29,823 nt of DNA from JAYOFM01 sp038117225 (GCA_038117225.1 JAYOFM010000036.1:1-29823); one strand, 5' to 3'; positions 14,043 to 22,919 are shown, counted from the stretch's first letter. Notes: a model not told the origin generated them from the letters alone. Numbers and translations: made by a program.

Positions 14043-15092
14043 CTACTCGGCCGCCGCCACCGATGGACAGGAAACGCCAAGCGCCGCCATGGCGGCGCTT
14101 TCGCCCTGGGCGATGGAATCGTCGATGGTTTCCGGTCCCGTCGCGGCACCGGCGACGAACACGCCCGGGCGCGAGGTGCGCGCCGGACCGCCGTAAACAT
14201 CGAGACGCTCCACATGGCCGTGCTTCTGCAGTTTCACGTCGAAGATCGACGCCAGCAGGACGTTGTCGATATTCGGGTCCATGCCGATGGCATGCACCAC
14301 CAGATCGAAGGGAATGGTGATCGGCCGCTTGACCAGCGTGTCCTCGCCCTTGACCACGAGGCGGCTACCATCGGACGTCACCTCGGCGATGCGGGCTTTG
14401 ATGTACTTGACCTTATATTCTTCCTGGCTGCGCCAGTAGTAGAGGTCCTCGTTTAGGCCGAAGGTACGAATGTCCATGTAGTAAATGTAAACATGCGTCG
14501 CCGGCAGTTCTTCGCGGATTTCCATGGCCAGATTGGATGAGACGGTGCAACAGATCTTGGAACACCACTCCCGCCCGATCTGACGATCGCGCGACCCAAC
14601 GCAGAGCAGGATGGCTACCCGTTCAGGCTTGCGGCCGTCGGACGGGCAGCGCACGCCGGCGCCTGACGAAATCATCTGTTCCACCTGCGTCGTCGTCACC
14701 ACATCGGGATAGGTGCCAAAGCCCCATTCAGGCTTGTTGACGGAATCGAAATGCGTGAAGCCCGTGGCGAGGATCGCGGCGCTAGCCTCGACGGCCTCAC
14801 CGTCGGAAAGCCGAGCGATAAAGTTGCCCGGTTCGCCGGAAAACTCCGCCACCGTGCGCTCAAGCCGGGCATCAATTCCGTCCATGGCCTCGACCCGCGT
14901 CACCATGCCGCCGATGGCATCCTTGGCCCAGGCACCCGATGGCACCAACTTGGCGTAGCCGGAAAGGATCGGAGCGCCACCCAGGCGGTCGGCCTTGTCG
15001 ACGATGACCGCCGACTTACCGATACCGCCCAGAGCCTGCGCCGCCGCCAGGCCCGCCGGACCGCCACCGATGATCAGAATGGGTTTGCTCAT
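14043..15092 (-). CDS. hdrA: sHdrA, FAD/iron-sulfur subunit
   Basis: A 349-residue cytoplasmic flavoprotein. The FAD-binding motif IIGGGPAGLAAA is at residues 7-18 and a second FAD-contact region (GVFVAGAATGPETI) is near the C-terminus. A cysteine group C164, C177, C181, C182 (CVGS, then WCSKICC) would bind one [4Fe-4S] cluster. This short form fits sHdrA; it lacks the extra ferredoxin domains of methanogen HdrA. It is the electron-collecting core of the complex; the acceptor (NAD is discussed) is not set by sequence. It starts 7 bp after hdrB1. Confidence 0.94.
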   Translation of the reverse strand: MSKPILIIGGGPAGLAAAQALGGIGKSAVIVDKADRLGGAPILSGYAKLVPSGAWAKDAIGGMVTRVEAMDGIDARLERTVAEFSGEPGNFIARLSDGEAVEASAAILATGFTHFDSVNKPEWGFGTYPDVVTTTQVEQMISSGAGVRCPSDGRKPERVAILLCVGSRDRQIGREWCSKICCTVSSNLAMEIREELPATHVYIYYMDIRTFGLNEDLYYWRSQEEYKVKYIKARIAEVTSDGSRLVVKGEDTLVKRPITIPFDLVVHAIGMDPNIDNVLLASIFDVKLQKHGHVERLDVYGGPARTSRPGVFVAGAATGPETIDDSIAQGESAAMAALGVSCPSVAAAE

Positions 15093-15099
15093 GATGCGA

Positions 15100-16458
15100 C
15101 TAGCCCACCGCAGCCTGCGGCGGCTTCACGAAGCCGGGGCCGGAGGTGATCTTGAGGCGGGGATCGTAGAGACTCTCGCCACGCCCGGCCTTGACCTCTT
15201 CCAGATAGGATTCGAATTCGGCCTTCTTGGCGTGCCAGTCAATGCCCATTTTCTCCAGCAGCCCCTCGAACGCCGAAGCGTGCCAGTGCAGCTGACAGAT
15301 GCGATAGGGATCGGCGCCGCAGCTCAGCGCGGCGAACTGGCAGTCGGCGAGCACCGGCAGCGACACCGGTTTGCCGGCGGCTTGCCCAATCCACTGATTC
15401 TTGTCCAGCGTCGTGATGCAGCCGGTGTCGTGGCCGATCATGACGTCGGCATTGGCCTCCTCGATGGCAACCCTGATCTTGCGATCGATGGCGAATGAAC
15501 GGGTGAATTCCCGTTCCGAAATGATGTGACGGAAACCGAAGCCGCAGCAATCGTACCAGGTCGAATAATCGATCACCTGGGCGCCCATTTCCTGTATCAG
15601 GCCGGTCGACACGGCGACTCTGTTACCTTCCAGAATGCTGTCGTCGTAGATGGCATCTTCGGGAATCATCTTGTAGACGTGGCATGCCGGATGAATGGTG
15701 GCGCGAATGTGGTCCACGTCGATCTCGCGCATGGCGCGGATATCAGACCGCATGACATGCAGCCACTCGGAGTAGTGCACGATTTCTTCCGGGATCAGCA
15801 GCTTGCCGTCGACCAGGCGGCCGAGTTTGCCAAGCACCGCCTTAACCCGTTCGCGCAATTCCGACGAATGCAGCAGAAAGGAGCGGATTTCCTTGTAGTT
15901 ACCGAATGACGTGCCGCAATGCACCAGCGGATAGTAATGGCCGTCATCCAAGCCCTGCGCCTGGCCAGACACATAAGCCTGGTGGAAGTTACGCAAGAAT
16001 ACCGCGGCCAGGCTTTCCACGTTGCCGATGCCCGACCCGTGGTAGTTCCAGGCCGTGCAGGAGGTCTGGTCGGTTTCGTCTAGATACGATGTGCCGAGCC
16101 GGTTCTGCAGCCACAGCAACGATGTCGGATAGCCCGGAATGTTGCCGCATTGGCCGCACGATTTATGGTGCCAAAGCTGCGTCGTCGGGATTTTCTTGTC
16201 CCAGCCGTACAGCGTCTTCACCATTCGTGGGTGGTTGGCGTCCGAGACCCGGTGCACGACGATCTCACCGTCTTTCTCCAGCTGCCACATGATGTCGCGC
16301 ACATCTTCGACGCGATCCTTGTTGGTCAGCATGGACCGTTTGTCGACGCGGGCCTCAACCCAGGACGTGGCGGTCTTGGCATCTTCCGGGTTAAGCGCGG
16401 CGTTGTTCCATTCCGCCCCATGCCCGGTCAAGCGTTCGCCACAGTTGGAATCGGTCAT
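15100..16458 (-). CDS. hdrB1: sHdrB1, HdrB-like subunit with partly altered cysteine motifs
   Basis: A 452-residue cytoplasmic HdrB homolog, longer than HdrB2. Cysteines include C101 and C104 (SCGQCG), C134, C181, C259 (HPACH), C304-C305 (DCCGFG), C347 (DTGC) and C373. Only the second half shows a recognisable CCG motif, and the terminal CxxC is reduced to a single Cys (GCITT). HdrB1 works with HdrC1 beside HdrA. The start ATG 16458 overlaps the hdrC1 stop by 4 bases. The altered motif suggests that HdrB1 and HdrB2 hold different clusters or do different chemistry; that is inference. Confidence 0.93.
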   Translation of the reverse strand: MTDSNCGERLTGHGAEWNNAALNPEDAKTATSWVEARVDKRSMLTNKDRVEDVRDIMWQLEKDGEIVVHRVSDANHPRMVKTLYGWDKKIPTTQLWHHKSCGQCGNIPGYPTSLLWLQNRLGTSYLDETDQTSCTAWNYHGSGIGNVESLAAVFLRNFHQAYVSGQAQGLDDGHYYPLVHCGTSFGNYKEIRSFLLHSSELRERVKAVLGKLGRLVDGKLLIPEEIVHYSEWLHVMRSDIRAMREIDVDHIRATIHPACHVYKMIPEDAIYDDSILEGNRVAVSTGLIQEMGAQVIDYSTWYDCCGFGFRHIISEREFTRSFAIDRKIRVAIEEANADVMIGHDTGCITTLDKNQWIGQAAGKPVSLPVLADCQFAALSCGADPYRICQLHWHASAFEGLLEKMGIDWHAKKAEFESYLEEVKAGRGESLYDPRLKITSGPGFVKPPQAAVG

Positions 16459-17216
16459 TCGTCATCCTCCTCGTCGTCGTCTTCCTGGTCTTCGAGCCAG
16501 TCCTCGTAGTCCTCGCGCTTCTCTTCCATGATGTCGCTGATGACATCGAACAGATTCTCGTCAATCGTCTCGAGTTGGTCGAGCACACCGGTCATTTCCC
16601 AGATCGTGTAAAGCTCGATGGAGGTCTTTAGATTGACCTCCCAGGCGGTTTCGATGGTGTTCAGGGTTGGCATGGGGATAGCTTGGCGCAGCAACGCGAG
16701 GGGCGCGTCCACCTTGCTCAGGTTCGGGCCCCAGTCGGCAAAGTGATCGGGGTTAATCATGTCCGGCGAAAGCTGATTGCCGGTGGAAATCAATTTCAGC
16801 ATGACGCGGGAAAACGGCCGCAGCACGTCCTTGGCCGATTGCATGCCGTGTTTGATGGCGACCTCGCGCATGATCATGATCAGGCCTCCCGGCGAATTGC
16901 CGAAGGGGCAGCGGGCGGCACAGGTGTAGCACTGGGCGCAGGACCAGATTTTTTCCTGCATGGCGTCGTAGACACCATCCAGGTTCTCGGTCCACAGCAA
17001 CTGCACGATCTCGCGCGGGCTGAAATCGTAGTAATGCGCCGCCGGGCAGGTGGCGGTGCAGATGCCGCAGTTGAGGCAGCCGTTCAGTTCATGATCGAAC
17101 CGGATGTCGGCCTGGATATCGTTGAAGATAACCTGCAGCTCGTCGCGCTTCATCACCGGCGAGTCCGACTGAGGATCGCCGATGTGCGCCTGTATCCGCG
17201 TCGTCGAACCGTCCAT
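16455..17216 (-). CDS. hdrC1: sHdrC1, iron-sulfur subunit
   Basis: A 253-residue cytoplasmic HdrC-type protein with two [4Fe-4S] motifs: C47-C50-C53-C57 (CLNCGICTATC) and C93-C96-C99-C103 (CAQCYTCAARC). Its last 20 residues are strongly acidic (Glu/Asp runs), a feature not seen in HdrC2. It begins 10 bp after dsrE and overlaps hdrB1, so the whole unit appears co-translated. It carries electrons between HdrB1 and HdrA. Confidence 0.93.
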   Translation of the reverse strand: MDGSTTRIQAHIGDPQSDSPVMKRDELQVIFNDIQADIRFDHELNGCLNCGICTATCPAAHYYDFSPREIVQLLWTENLDGVYDAMQEKIWSCAQCYTCAARCPFGNSPGGLIMIMREVAIKHGMQSAKDVLRPFSRVMLKLISTGNQLSPDMINPDHFADWGPNLSKVDAPLALLRQAIPMPTLNTIETAWEVNLKTSIELYTIWEMTGVLDQLETIDENLFDVISDIMEEKREDYEDWLEDQEDDDEEDDE

Positions 17217-17226
17217 GCCGGCGCCT

Positions 17227-17607
17227 TTAATAGGTCAGGACGCGCACGTTGTCGTCCTCCATCACCTGCTCGATGACATAGGCGCCGCCGACGATGCCCT
17301 CGCACTCGGGAATCAGGTCGTCCTCGCTCATATCGAACAGATCGAGATTGGGCGAGCAGCAATAGAACTTCACGCCGGCTTCGTGGGCATCCTTGATGAA
17401 CTCATAGACGTTCTTCGGTGAGCCTTCCTTGACCACCAACTTCTCGGCCACACCCTTCTTCATGAGCTGGCCGGACGTCGCCGTACAGACGACTTCCACT
17501 TCGTAATCCATGGCCGCGGCGACCGTCGCCTGGAAGAACGGCGCGCCCAGTTCCTCACCGTTCTTGGGATCGGTGTTGACCATGATGATGACGAGTTTCT
17601 CGGCCAA
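17227..17607 (-). CDS. dsrE3: DsrE-family cytoplasmic sulfurtransferase
   Basis: A 126-residue cytoplasmic protein of the DsrE/DsrE3 family. C83 and C84 in VKFYCCSPNLDLF lie at the position of the conserved sulfur-binding cysteine; the doubled Cys is notable. C41 and C102 are further cysteines. In sHdr bacteria DsrE3 proteins exchange sulfur with TusA and feed the Hdr complex. It is first in the hdr operon, with GGGGAGG a few bases before ATG 17607. The A or C subtype of DsrE3 cannot be fixed by eye. Confidence 0.88.
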   Translation of the reverse strand: MAEKLVIIMVNTDPKNGEELGAPFFQATVAAAMDYEVEVVCTATSGQLMKKGVAEKLVVKEGSPKNVYEFIKDAHEAGVKFYCCSPNLDLFDMSEDDLIPECEGIVGGAYVIEQVMEDDNVRVLTY

Positions 17608-17696
17608 GATGTTGCCTCCCCGTTTGACGCCTCCGGGCCCATTATTGGGCTCTCGTTGCTATTCGTGATGCGTCAGGTCAATCTATCGAAAATTAC

Positions 17697-17723
17697 ATTA
17701 TATAATTATCGAATATGTTACAA
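17697..17723 (-). promoter_or_regulatory. promoter and operator-like box of the dsrE-hdr-lbpA operon
   Basis: On the minus strand TTGTAA (17718-17723), a 15-nt spacer and a perfect TATAAT (17697-17702) precede dsrE by about 90 bp. ACATATTC (17711-17718), 8 nt and TATA (17699-17702) fit the locus box, so the box spans the spacer and the -10. This copy matches the soxS site over 12 bases and the repressor-gene site over 11 bases. The close fit suggests that sHdr genes are under the same repressor as soxS and the repressor gene. Confidence 0.6.
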
Positions 17724-17733
17724 CCCTGCGCGA

Positions 17734-18453
17734 TTAGGGGTTTTTGGGTGCATCCATCCAGCCGGCGATGCTCACAACGCCGGTCATAATGCGCACCAAC
17801 GCGTCCTCGAACTCGCTCTGGCGGCGGCGCAATTCGGCGAGACTCGGTCCAGGGTCCGCGGGCCCTTCCTCGAACTCCATGATCAGGTCCTCGATAATTC
17901 CCGCCTTGGTCCCGGGATGGCCGACAAATCCGAGGCAATTGGGCGCCGGCTGGAACAGCAACGCCCGCCCTGCCGCATCGTTGGCGAGAATATCCGCGTG
18001 CGGTGGCGGCAGCGGCCAATCCCGCATATAGACGGCGACGGGAAACGCTTCGGGCAGGAAGCCACCAAGGGCATCGTCGCGAGTCCGGCTCGCCTCGATA
18101 ATCTCGAAGCGCAATTCCGCCGGCTCCACTCCGCCGCCGCTCGCCAGTGCCAGAATTTGCGCACCGAGACCGAACGCGATCACCGGCACGCCGCGCAGCA
18201 TGCAATCACGCACCAGCGCCACTTCGTCGGCCAACGTCGGCACGTCACGCCCACCCGCCGCGCCCCACGGGCCGCCGCCGAGAACAATCACGCCGTCCGT
18301 ATAGGCGACGGTTGCCGGCAGCGTTCCGCTGGTGGTGTGCGGTCGCATATAGGTGAAACGGATATTGCGGCCTTCCAGGTGATCTTCGAGATGGCCGAGG
18401 TGCTCACCGTCGGTATGCTGAATGACATAGAGTCCCCGTGTCGGTGCGACCAT
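17734..18453 (-). CDS. class I glutamine-amidotransferase-like protein lacking the catalytic Cys
   Basis: A 239-residue cytoplasmic protein with the fold marks of class I glutamine amidotransferases: VIVLGGGPWG (55-64) and GLGAQILALASGGGV (95-109). The nucleophile of the usual GxCxGxQ elbow is Gly here (position 95). The His-Pro-Glu motif appears as GHPG (178-181), so the Glu is also missing. It is therefore probably not an active glutaminase. Amidotransferase-like genes are known beside lipS1, lipS2, lipT and slpl in sHdr loci. It is the last gene of the lip operon, 6 bp after sLpl. A scaffold or substrate-binding role is a guess. Confidence 0.8.
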   Translation of the reverse strand: MVAPTRGLYVIQHTDGEHLGHLEDHLEGRNIRFTYMRPHTTSGTLPATVAYTDGVIVLGGGPWGAAGGRDVPTLADEVALVRDCMLRGVPVIAFGLGAQILALASGGGVEPAELRFEIIEASRTRDDALGGFLPEAFPVAVYMRDWPLPPPHADILANDAAGRALLFQPAPNCLGFVGHPGTKAGIIEDLIMEFEEGPADPGPSLAELRRRQSEFEDALVRIMTGVVSIAGWMDAPKNP

Positions 18454-18459
18454 GGAGCG

Positions 18460-19557
18460 CTATCCGGCCGTGCCGGTGGCGGTCGGCGCCCGTGCCGCAT
18501 CCGCCGCCGAAAGCACCGCCGTCTTCAGATCTTCAGGCGTCAGGCTCAGGGCATCGATGGCAGTGGCGGAGAAGAAGTCATCGATAGCACTCGACAATTC
18601 ACCAACGCGAACGCCACGCAAGCTGGCCTCCAGGTCGAACAGGCGGCGCGGCGGCGTTATGACGAAATCACCGGTGATAAGCACCTCGCGTATCCGGTCG
18701 CTGGCGGCTCCCTCGAGCCGAGCATAAGCGGTGACGATACCGCCGGCGCCATGATGCGTCGCCTGACCGAGGCCGCCAGCGCGACCCGGATCATCGATGG
18801 CGTGAACGAAGTCATCACGGCCGATTTCATCGACGCGGATAACCTCGGCGCGAGCCTCCTCGTCGGTGGTCGTCTCTCCCCACGCGGCATCGATGTCGAG
18901 GCCGCGTCTGAATCCGTAAAGAAGCGCCGCCTGAATTGCGTTTTTATCCGGCAGCCCGTCACCAAGCAGTTCACGAAGTGTCACCACCCGTCGACGCACA
19001 TCGTCGAGACCGCGCTTGACCAATTTGGCGCGCGGTACTTTGAGCACCTCGGCCATGGTAGTGGGATCGGTGTCAATCAATAGGGTGCCTTGATAAAACA
19101 GAACATCGTCCTCGAAGAACCCACCGGTGCCGCACAGTTTGCGGCCGGCCACCTCGATATCGTTGCGCGGCCGGAACTGGGCGTCGATGCCGAGGGTGGA
19201 AAGCCCCATCGCCGCCGCCTCGCAGATCGCCGCCGCCGCCGCGCCCAGATCCGTGAAAGGCAGGTGCCGGCGGCGGAACACCAGTTCCCAACCCAACTGC
19301 CCCTGATCGAAATAGATGGCTCCGCCACCGGTGATGCGGCGCGCCACCTCAACATCTCGCGTCTGGCAACGTTGCAGATCGACTTCCAAGGACAGATCCT
19401 GGTGCCGCCCCACCAGCGCCGACGGCGTGAACGCGAGAAATCGGATGCTATCCGGGATGGCGTCGTCGAGCCGTGCCTCAATCAACGCCTGGTCGAAGGC
19501 AATGTTGGCGCGGCCGCCGCGCAGCCCGGTATCGATGACCCGAAAGGGAATGGTCAT
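18460..19557 (-). CDS. slpl: lipoate-protein ligase of the sHdr type (sLpl)
   Basis: A 365-residue cytoplasmic lipoate-protein ligase. The catalytic domain shows RRITGGGA (73-80) and NDIEVAGRKLCG (132-143), with K140 as the lysine that contacts lipoyl-AMP. A C-terminal accessory domain of about 110 residues follows, so LplA and LplB parts are joined. In sHdr bacteria sLpl attaches octanoate or lipoate to LbpA and is distinct from the ligase used for dehydrogenases. ATG 19557 is chosen because it lies 7 bp after lipS1 and starts the family sequence; upstream in-frame codons lie inside lipS1. GAT-like follows after 6 bp. Confidence 0.9.
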   Translation of the reverse strand: MTIPFRVIDTGLRGGRANIAFDQALIEARLDDAIPDSIRFLAFTPSALVGRHQDLSLEVDLQRCQTRDVEVARRITGGGAIYFDQGQLGWELVFRRRHLPFTDLGAAAAAICEAAAMGLSTLGIDAQFRPRNDIEVAGRKLCGTGGFFEDDVLFYQGTLLIDTDPTTMAEVLKVPRAKLVKRGLDDVRRRVVTLRELLGDGLPDKNAIQAALLYGFRRGLDIDAAWGETTTDEEARAEVIRVDEIGRDDFVHAIDDPGRAGGLGQATHHGAGGIVTAYARLEGAASDRIREVLITGDFVITPPRRLFDLEASLRGVRVGELSSAIDDFFSATAIDALSLTPEDLKTAVLSAADAARAPTATGTAG

Positions 19558-19564
19558 GAAGGAT

Positions 19565-20812
19565 TCACTTGATTGCCATCTGGCGCCGAATCTTACGGAT
19601 GTCGGACGTGTTCGGCTGGAACGGATAGCTGGCGATGTTGCTCGGTGGTGAATCGCCGTAGGGCCGGTCGCAGGCCGACACATCGTCTTGGAATTTTCCC
19701 GGGCAGCCCGAGGTGCGAAAGGCGATGCCCGCATCGATGACCGCATCGACCTCGCTCGAGGGCAGGCCGAAATCAATGACGCGGCCGATATCGTCGAAGC
19801 GCATGTGCTCGACCCGAACACCGGCATAATCGATCAAATACCGGCCGAGCTGCACGCGGCGCCATTGGTCGCGCGGCGTCGCCGGCAGGTGATCCATCAG
19901 CGAGCCCTTTTCCGGGAAAAAGCAGAACATGTGGCTGTGCCCCCCCAGATCGACCAGTTGCTGCACCAGGGTCAGGCTGTCGTATTCGGTTTCACCCATG
20001 CCGACGATGATGTGGGCACCAAATTTCTGCGGCCCGAAAATTTCACGGGCTTCGCTGAGGATTTCCCAGTACTTGGCCCAGGTGTGCGGCGAATTGACGC
20101 CGCGGCCCCGCGTGCGGTCGAAAATATCCGGCGTCGCCGCGTCCAACGCGACGGTAAAGATATCCGCTCCCAGATCATGCAGAGTCTGAACGTCGCCCCG
20201 GGTCATCGTGGTCGGGTTGGAAAGAATGGATATCGGAATATCGGCGGGATCGATGCGGTCGGTCCATTTCTTCAGCACCGACACCGTGTCCTTGTCCGAC
20301 CGGGGATGGGTGATCATGGATATGCACATGCGATGGAACGTGGAATCGGCGCCGTCCTTGGCGACGATATCGATGATCTGATCCATCGGCACCGCCGGCC
20401 AGTCGACGCGGATGAAGTTGCGGTCGGCGTAGTCACGATCCGCCTCCCGGTGGCGTGCCAAGCCGCAATAGGCGCAATTAGCGCGACAGCCTTCTGGATA
20501 GGTCAGCAACAAGTTCAAACAACGGGTGCAGGCGCAGCGATACATCTTGCCGCCCATGATGCCGAGGGTAATGGCCGCCGCCGTCGACATCTGCACGTAT
20601 TCGGGCGAGCGCATGTGCGGAGTCAGGATGTTGTAGTTGGGCTTGTAGACACCTTGAGGCGCCACATCGTTGGTCTTGACCCTGGCGCCGTTGCGGCTGG
20701 TCTTCGGCGCCTCCGACGGCAGCCGTGGCTGCATGGCCGATGCAAGATTGACGTCGCCGCCGCCCGCCCCCGTTTCTCCGGGCGCCGCGGTCTCGGGCTT
20801 CAAGCAGGTCAT
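19565..20812 (-). CDS. lipS1: LipS1, radical-SAM lipoate-assembly enzyme
   Basis: A 415-residue radical SAM enzyme. C109-C113-C116 (CRANCAYC) binds the SAM cluster. An upstream group C93, C95, C98 (CACTRC) and C-terminal cysteines near 370 and 381 (CPGK, SACDRP) would serve auxiliary clusters. With LipS2 it inserts two sulfurs into the octanoyl chain on LbpA, a route unlike single-enzyme LipA. ATG 20812 is preferred, with GAAGGA 8 nt upstream; the open extension to 20842 lies inside lipT. The first 55 residues are low-complexity. Confidence 0.9.
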   Translation of the reverse strand: MTCLKPETAAPGETGAGGGDVNLASAMQPRLPSEAPKTSRNGARVKTNDVAPQGVYKPNYNILTPHMRSPEYVQMSTAAAITLGIMGGKMYRCACTRCLNLLLTYPEGCRANCAYCGLARHREADRDYADRNFIRVDWPAVPMDQIIDIVAKDGADSTFHRMCISMITHPRSDKDTVSVLKKWTDRIDPADIPISILSNPTTMTRGDVQTLHDLGADIFTVALDAATPDIFDRTRGRGVNSPHTWAKYWEILSEAREIFGPQKFGAHIIVGMGETEYDSLTLVQQLVDLGGHSHMFCFFPEKGSLMDHLPATPRDQWRRVQLGRYLIDYAGVRVEHMRFDDIGRVIDFGLPSSEVDAVIDAGIAFRTSGCPGKFQDDVSACDRPYGDSPPSNIASYPFQPNTSDIRKIRRQMAIK

Positions 20813-20829
20813 ATGGTCGTTTCCTTCAT

Positions 20830-21903
20830 TCAGGCGGCCCAATATTCAGGATAGGCGATCCAGCCACGGCGCAATGCCGCGGCCGACGGTGTCCGCCCGG
20901 CATCATAGCCGGCAAGCAGCTCTCGCCGGCGGTGCAGCGCTCGGTCGAGTGCCGGTTTGAAAAGATCTCGCAGTTCCTCGGCGTAGTCATCGCTCGCGCT
21001 CTCGTCGCCGGTTACCCGACGCGCCGCCGCTTCACCGGCAAGCTCGCCGGAAATCACCGCCGCAGAGATGCCGGCCCCGGTGACCGGGTTGGCGAGCCCA
21101 GCCGCGTCGCCGGCCAACAGCACTGGTGTGTTCCCGAGCCGCGCCACGGTGGCTCCGAGGCCACCGACGGGAATGGCGCCACCCGTAAGCCCCATCACCT
21201 CGGCGCCGACGCGGCCGGCGTCGATCAAAGCCGCGTGCAGCTTTTCCAAGATGGGCTTCAGACTCTGGCGCGCCGCTGGCGCCACGCCGACCCCCAGGTT
21301 GGCCACACCGCCCTTAGGGAACAGCCAGCCGTAACCACCCATGATGTCGGCCGCCAGGAAGATATCGGTGGACGCCAATGGCGCCACAAGCGGGACCATG
21401 ATCTGGCGGGTTTCGACGATGTCCCGGTTGACGACGCCGCAAGCGGCGCCGACCCGCGACCGGGGACCGTCGGCGGCGATCAGAACGGCGCCTCGCATCC
21501 GATGACCCGCCGACGTGACGACCGTGCCGTCGGGTTCGATGGCGGCGACCAGGGTGTTGGCGCGGCAATTGGCGCCGGCTTCTTTCGCCGCCGTGACCAG
21601 CGCCGCATCGAAACGGCCGCGGTCGATCATGCGGCCGGGAAACTCCGGTTTCACATGAGGCGCCGCATCCTCAACGAAGGTCTGCATTTCGACGATGCGT
21701 TGCGCGGTGACATGTTCCAGGCCGGCCAGTTCCTGGCCCAGCAACGCCGGCACGAATTCGGCGCATTGTACCGGGAACCCGGCGCGCCGGCGCCGATCAA
21801 GGGCGATCACCCGGCAACCCCGCCGGGCCGCCTCGGCGGCGGCGCGACTGCCGGCGGGGCCCAAGCCGACGATCAGGACGTCCGTATGTTCGATGACGCT
21901 CAC
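20830..21903 (-). CDS. lipT: LipT, geranylgeranyl-reductase-type FAD oxidoreductase
   Basis: A 357-residue FAD-dependent oxidoreductase of the geranylgeranyl-reductase/PHBH superfamily. The Rossmann motif VGLGPAGSRAA is near the N-terminus, FPVQCAEF near residue 43-50, and LLAGDAAGLANPVTG near residue 265-280. In lipoate-assembly operons this gene is called lipT and probably supplies electrons to LipS1/LipS2. GTG 21903 overlaps the lipS2 stop as GTGA and is favoured; GTG 21912 would add three residues. It is not a carotenoid or chlorophyll gene here: no such neighbours occur. Confidence 0.87.
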   Translation of the reverse strand: MSVIEHTDVLIVGLGPAGSRAAAEAARRGCRVIALDRRRRAGFPVQCAEFVPALLGQELAGLEHVTAQRIVEMQTFVEDAAPHVKPEFPGRMIDRGRFDAALVTAAKEAGANCRANTLVAAIEPDGTVVTSAGHRMRGAVLIAADGPRSRVGAACGVVNRDIVETRQIMVPLVAPLASTDIFLAADIMGGYGWLFPKGGVANLGVGVAPAARQSLKPILEKLHAALIDAGRVGAEVMGLTGGAIPVGGLGATVARLGNTPVLLAGDAAGLANPVTGAGISAAVISGELAGEAAARRVTGDESASDDYAEELRDLFKPALDRALHRRRELLAGYDAGRTPSAAALRRGWIAYPEYWAA

Positions 21904-22919
21904 GCGGCACACGCTTTCGTCTCGCCGCCGAGCTTGATTGAACAGCAGGCGTGTTCTTGATGGTAGGGCCGGCCGATGGCGTCGGCCACCGCGACCATGC
22001 CATCGGCGGGAAAGGCGATGCCGTCAAGCCCCGCCATCACCGCATAGGCATCAATGACGCGCCGCGCCATCCCCGGCGGACGGGCGCAGCCGAGCAGTAC
22101 TTGCCGGTCCGGCAACATTTGGCGCGCCTCGGCGAAGATGCGCCCGACATCTGCCGGATCGGTGGCCGCATAGAATCCCGACTTGGCGTAATAGGGCATG
22201 ATGACGACCAGCACCAAGGCGTGGATGTCATGTCGCGAACAGATATCGAGCGCCGCCGCCTCGCCGAGGATTTGGCCGTAATGCAGGCCGATGACAATGT
22301 GCGGCACGATTTCCATGCGGGTCGCGCACAACGCCGCCAGGGTCGCCTCGAAATCCTCCACCGGCCGCTCCAGATGATAGACATCACGGATGGTTTCCTC
22401 GGCGCCGATGACATCCATCATCGCGGTATCGACGCCGGCGGATTCCATCAACCGGGCGCGCGGCTCATCAAGCAATGCCGTGTGCACGGCGATGCGAAGA
22501 TGGGGGAAATCGTGCTTCAGTTGCTCGACCACCGGATAAAAGCGTTCGTAGGCGATTTCGTTGCGGCGGTTCGAGCCGCCGGATAGCAAAAACCCTTGCA
22601 AATCCTGCAGCATCACCAAGTCGCGCACCTTGCGGTCCAGCATCTCGGGCGAGGTCGCAGGAATCATCGGTTCGAGGATATTGGCCTGACAGTGATCGCA
22701 CATCAGCGCGCACCCGCCTGCGGTAATGGAAAATGCCGGAAAACTGTTCTTGGCGCACCCCTTCAATTCGCTTGATGTGTAGTCGCGAAAACTCGGTGTG
22801 GAAAAACGGATCGGCCGCCGGGCCGCGGCATCGGCGCGTTCCAAGGTAGCGACGAGGCCGGCATCGAAGGAAGCGTCCTCCAATTCCTCAAGGTCGGTGA
22901 TGCGATCCAGCCAAGTCAT
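21900..22919 (-). CDS. lipS2: LipS2, radical-SAM lipoate-assembly enzyme
   Basis: A 339-residue radical SAM enzyme. C70-C74-C77 (CALMCDHC) ligates the SAM cluster. C55 (KGCAKNSF) and the C-terminal group with vicinal CC near residues 325-326 and a last Cys near 337 are likely auxiliary ligands. LipS2 and LipS1 together insert the two sulfurs of lipoate. The start ATG 22919 overlaps the stop of the diiron gene by 4 bases, and its stop overlaps lipT. The extension of tight coupling to the two upstream genes is unusual. Confidence 0.9.
   Translation of the reverse strand: MTWLDRITDLEELEDASFDAGLVATLERADAAARRPIRFSTPSFRDYTSSELKGCAKNSFPAFSITAGGCALMCDHCQANILEPMIPATSPEMLDRKVRDLVMLQDLQGFLLSGGSNRRNEIAYERFYPVVEQLKHDFPHLRIAVHTALLDEPRARLMESAGVDTAMMDVIGAEETIRDVYHLERPVEDFEATLAALCATRMEIVPHIVIGLHYGQILGEAAALDICSRHDIHALVLVVIMPYYAKSGFYAATDPADVGRIFAEARQMLPDRQVLLGCARPPGMARRVIDAYAVMAGLDGIAFPADGMVAVADAIGRPYHQEHACCSIKLGGETKACAA

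Noticed and set aside
17656..19083. 475-codon plus-strand frame across the dsrE promoter, GAT and sLpl
   Set aside because: It would run through the promoter region and opposite to a lipoate ligase with intact motifs; the protein looks random.
19688..21960. two long plus-strand frames opposite lipS1 and lipT
   Set aside because: Both oppose genes with radical SAM or FAD motifs and have shadow-like His/Arg-rich composition.
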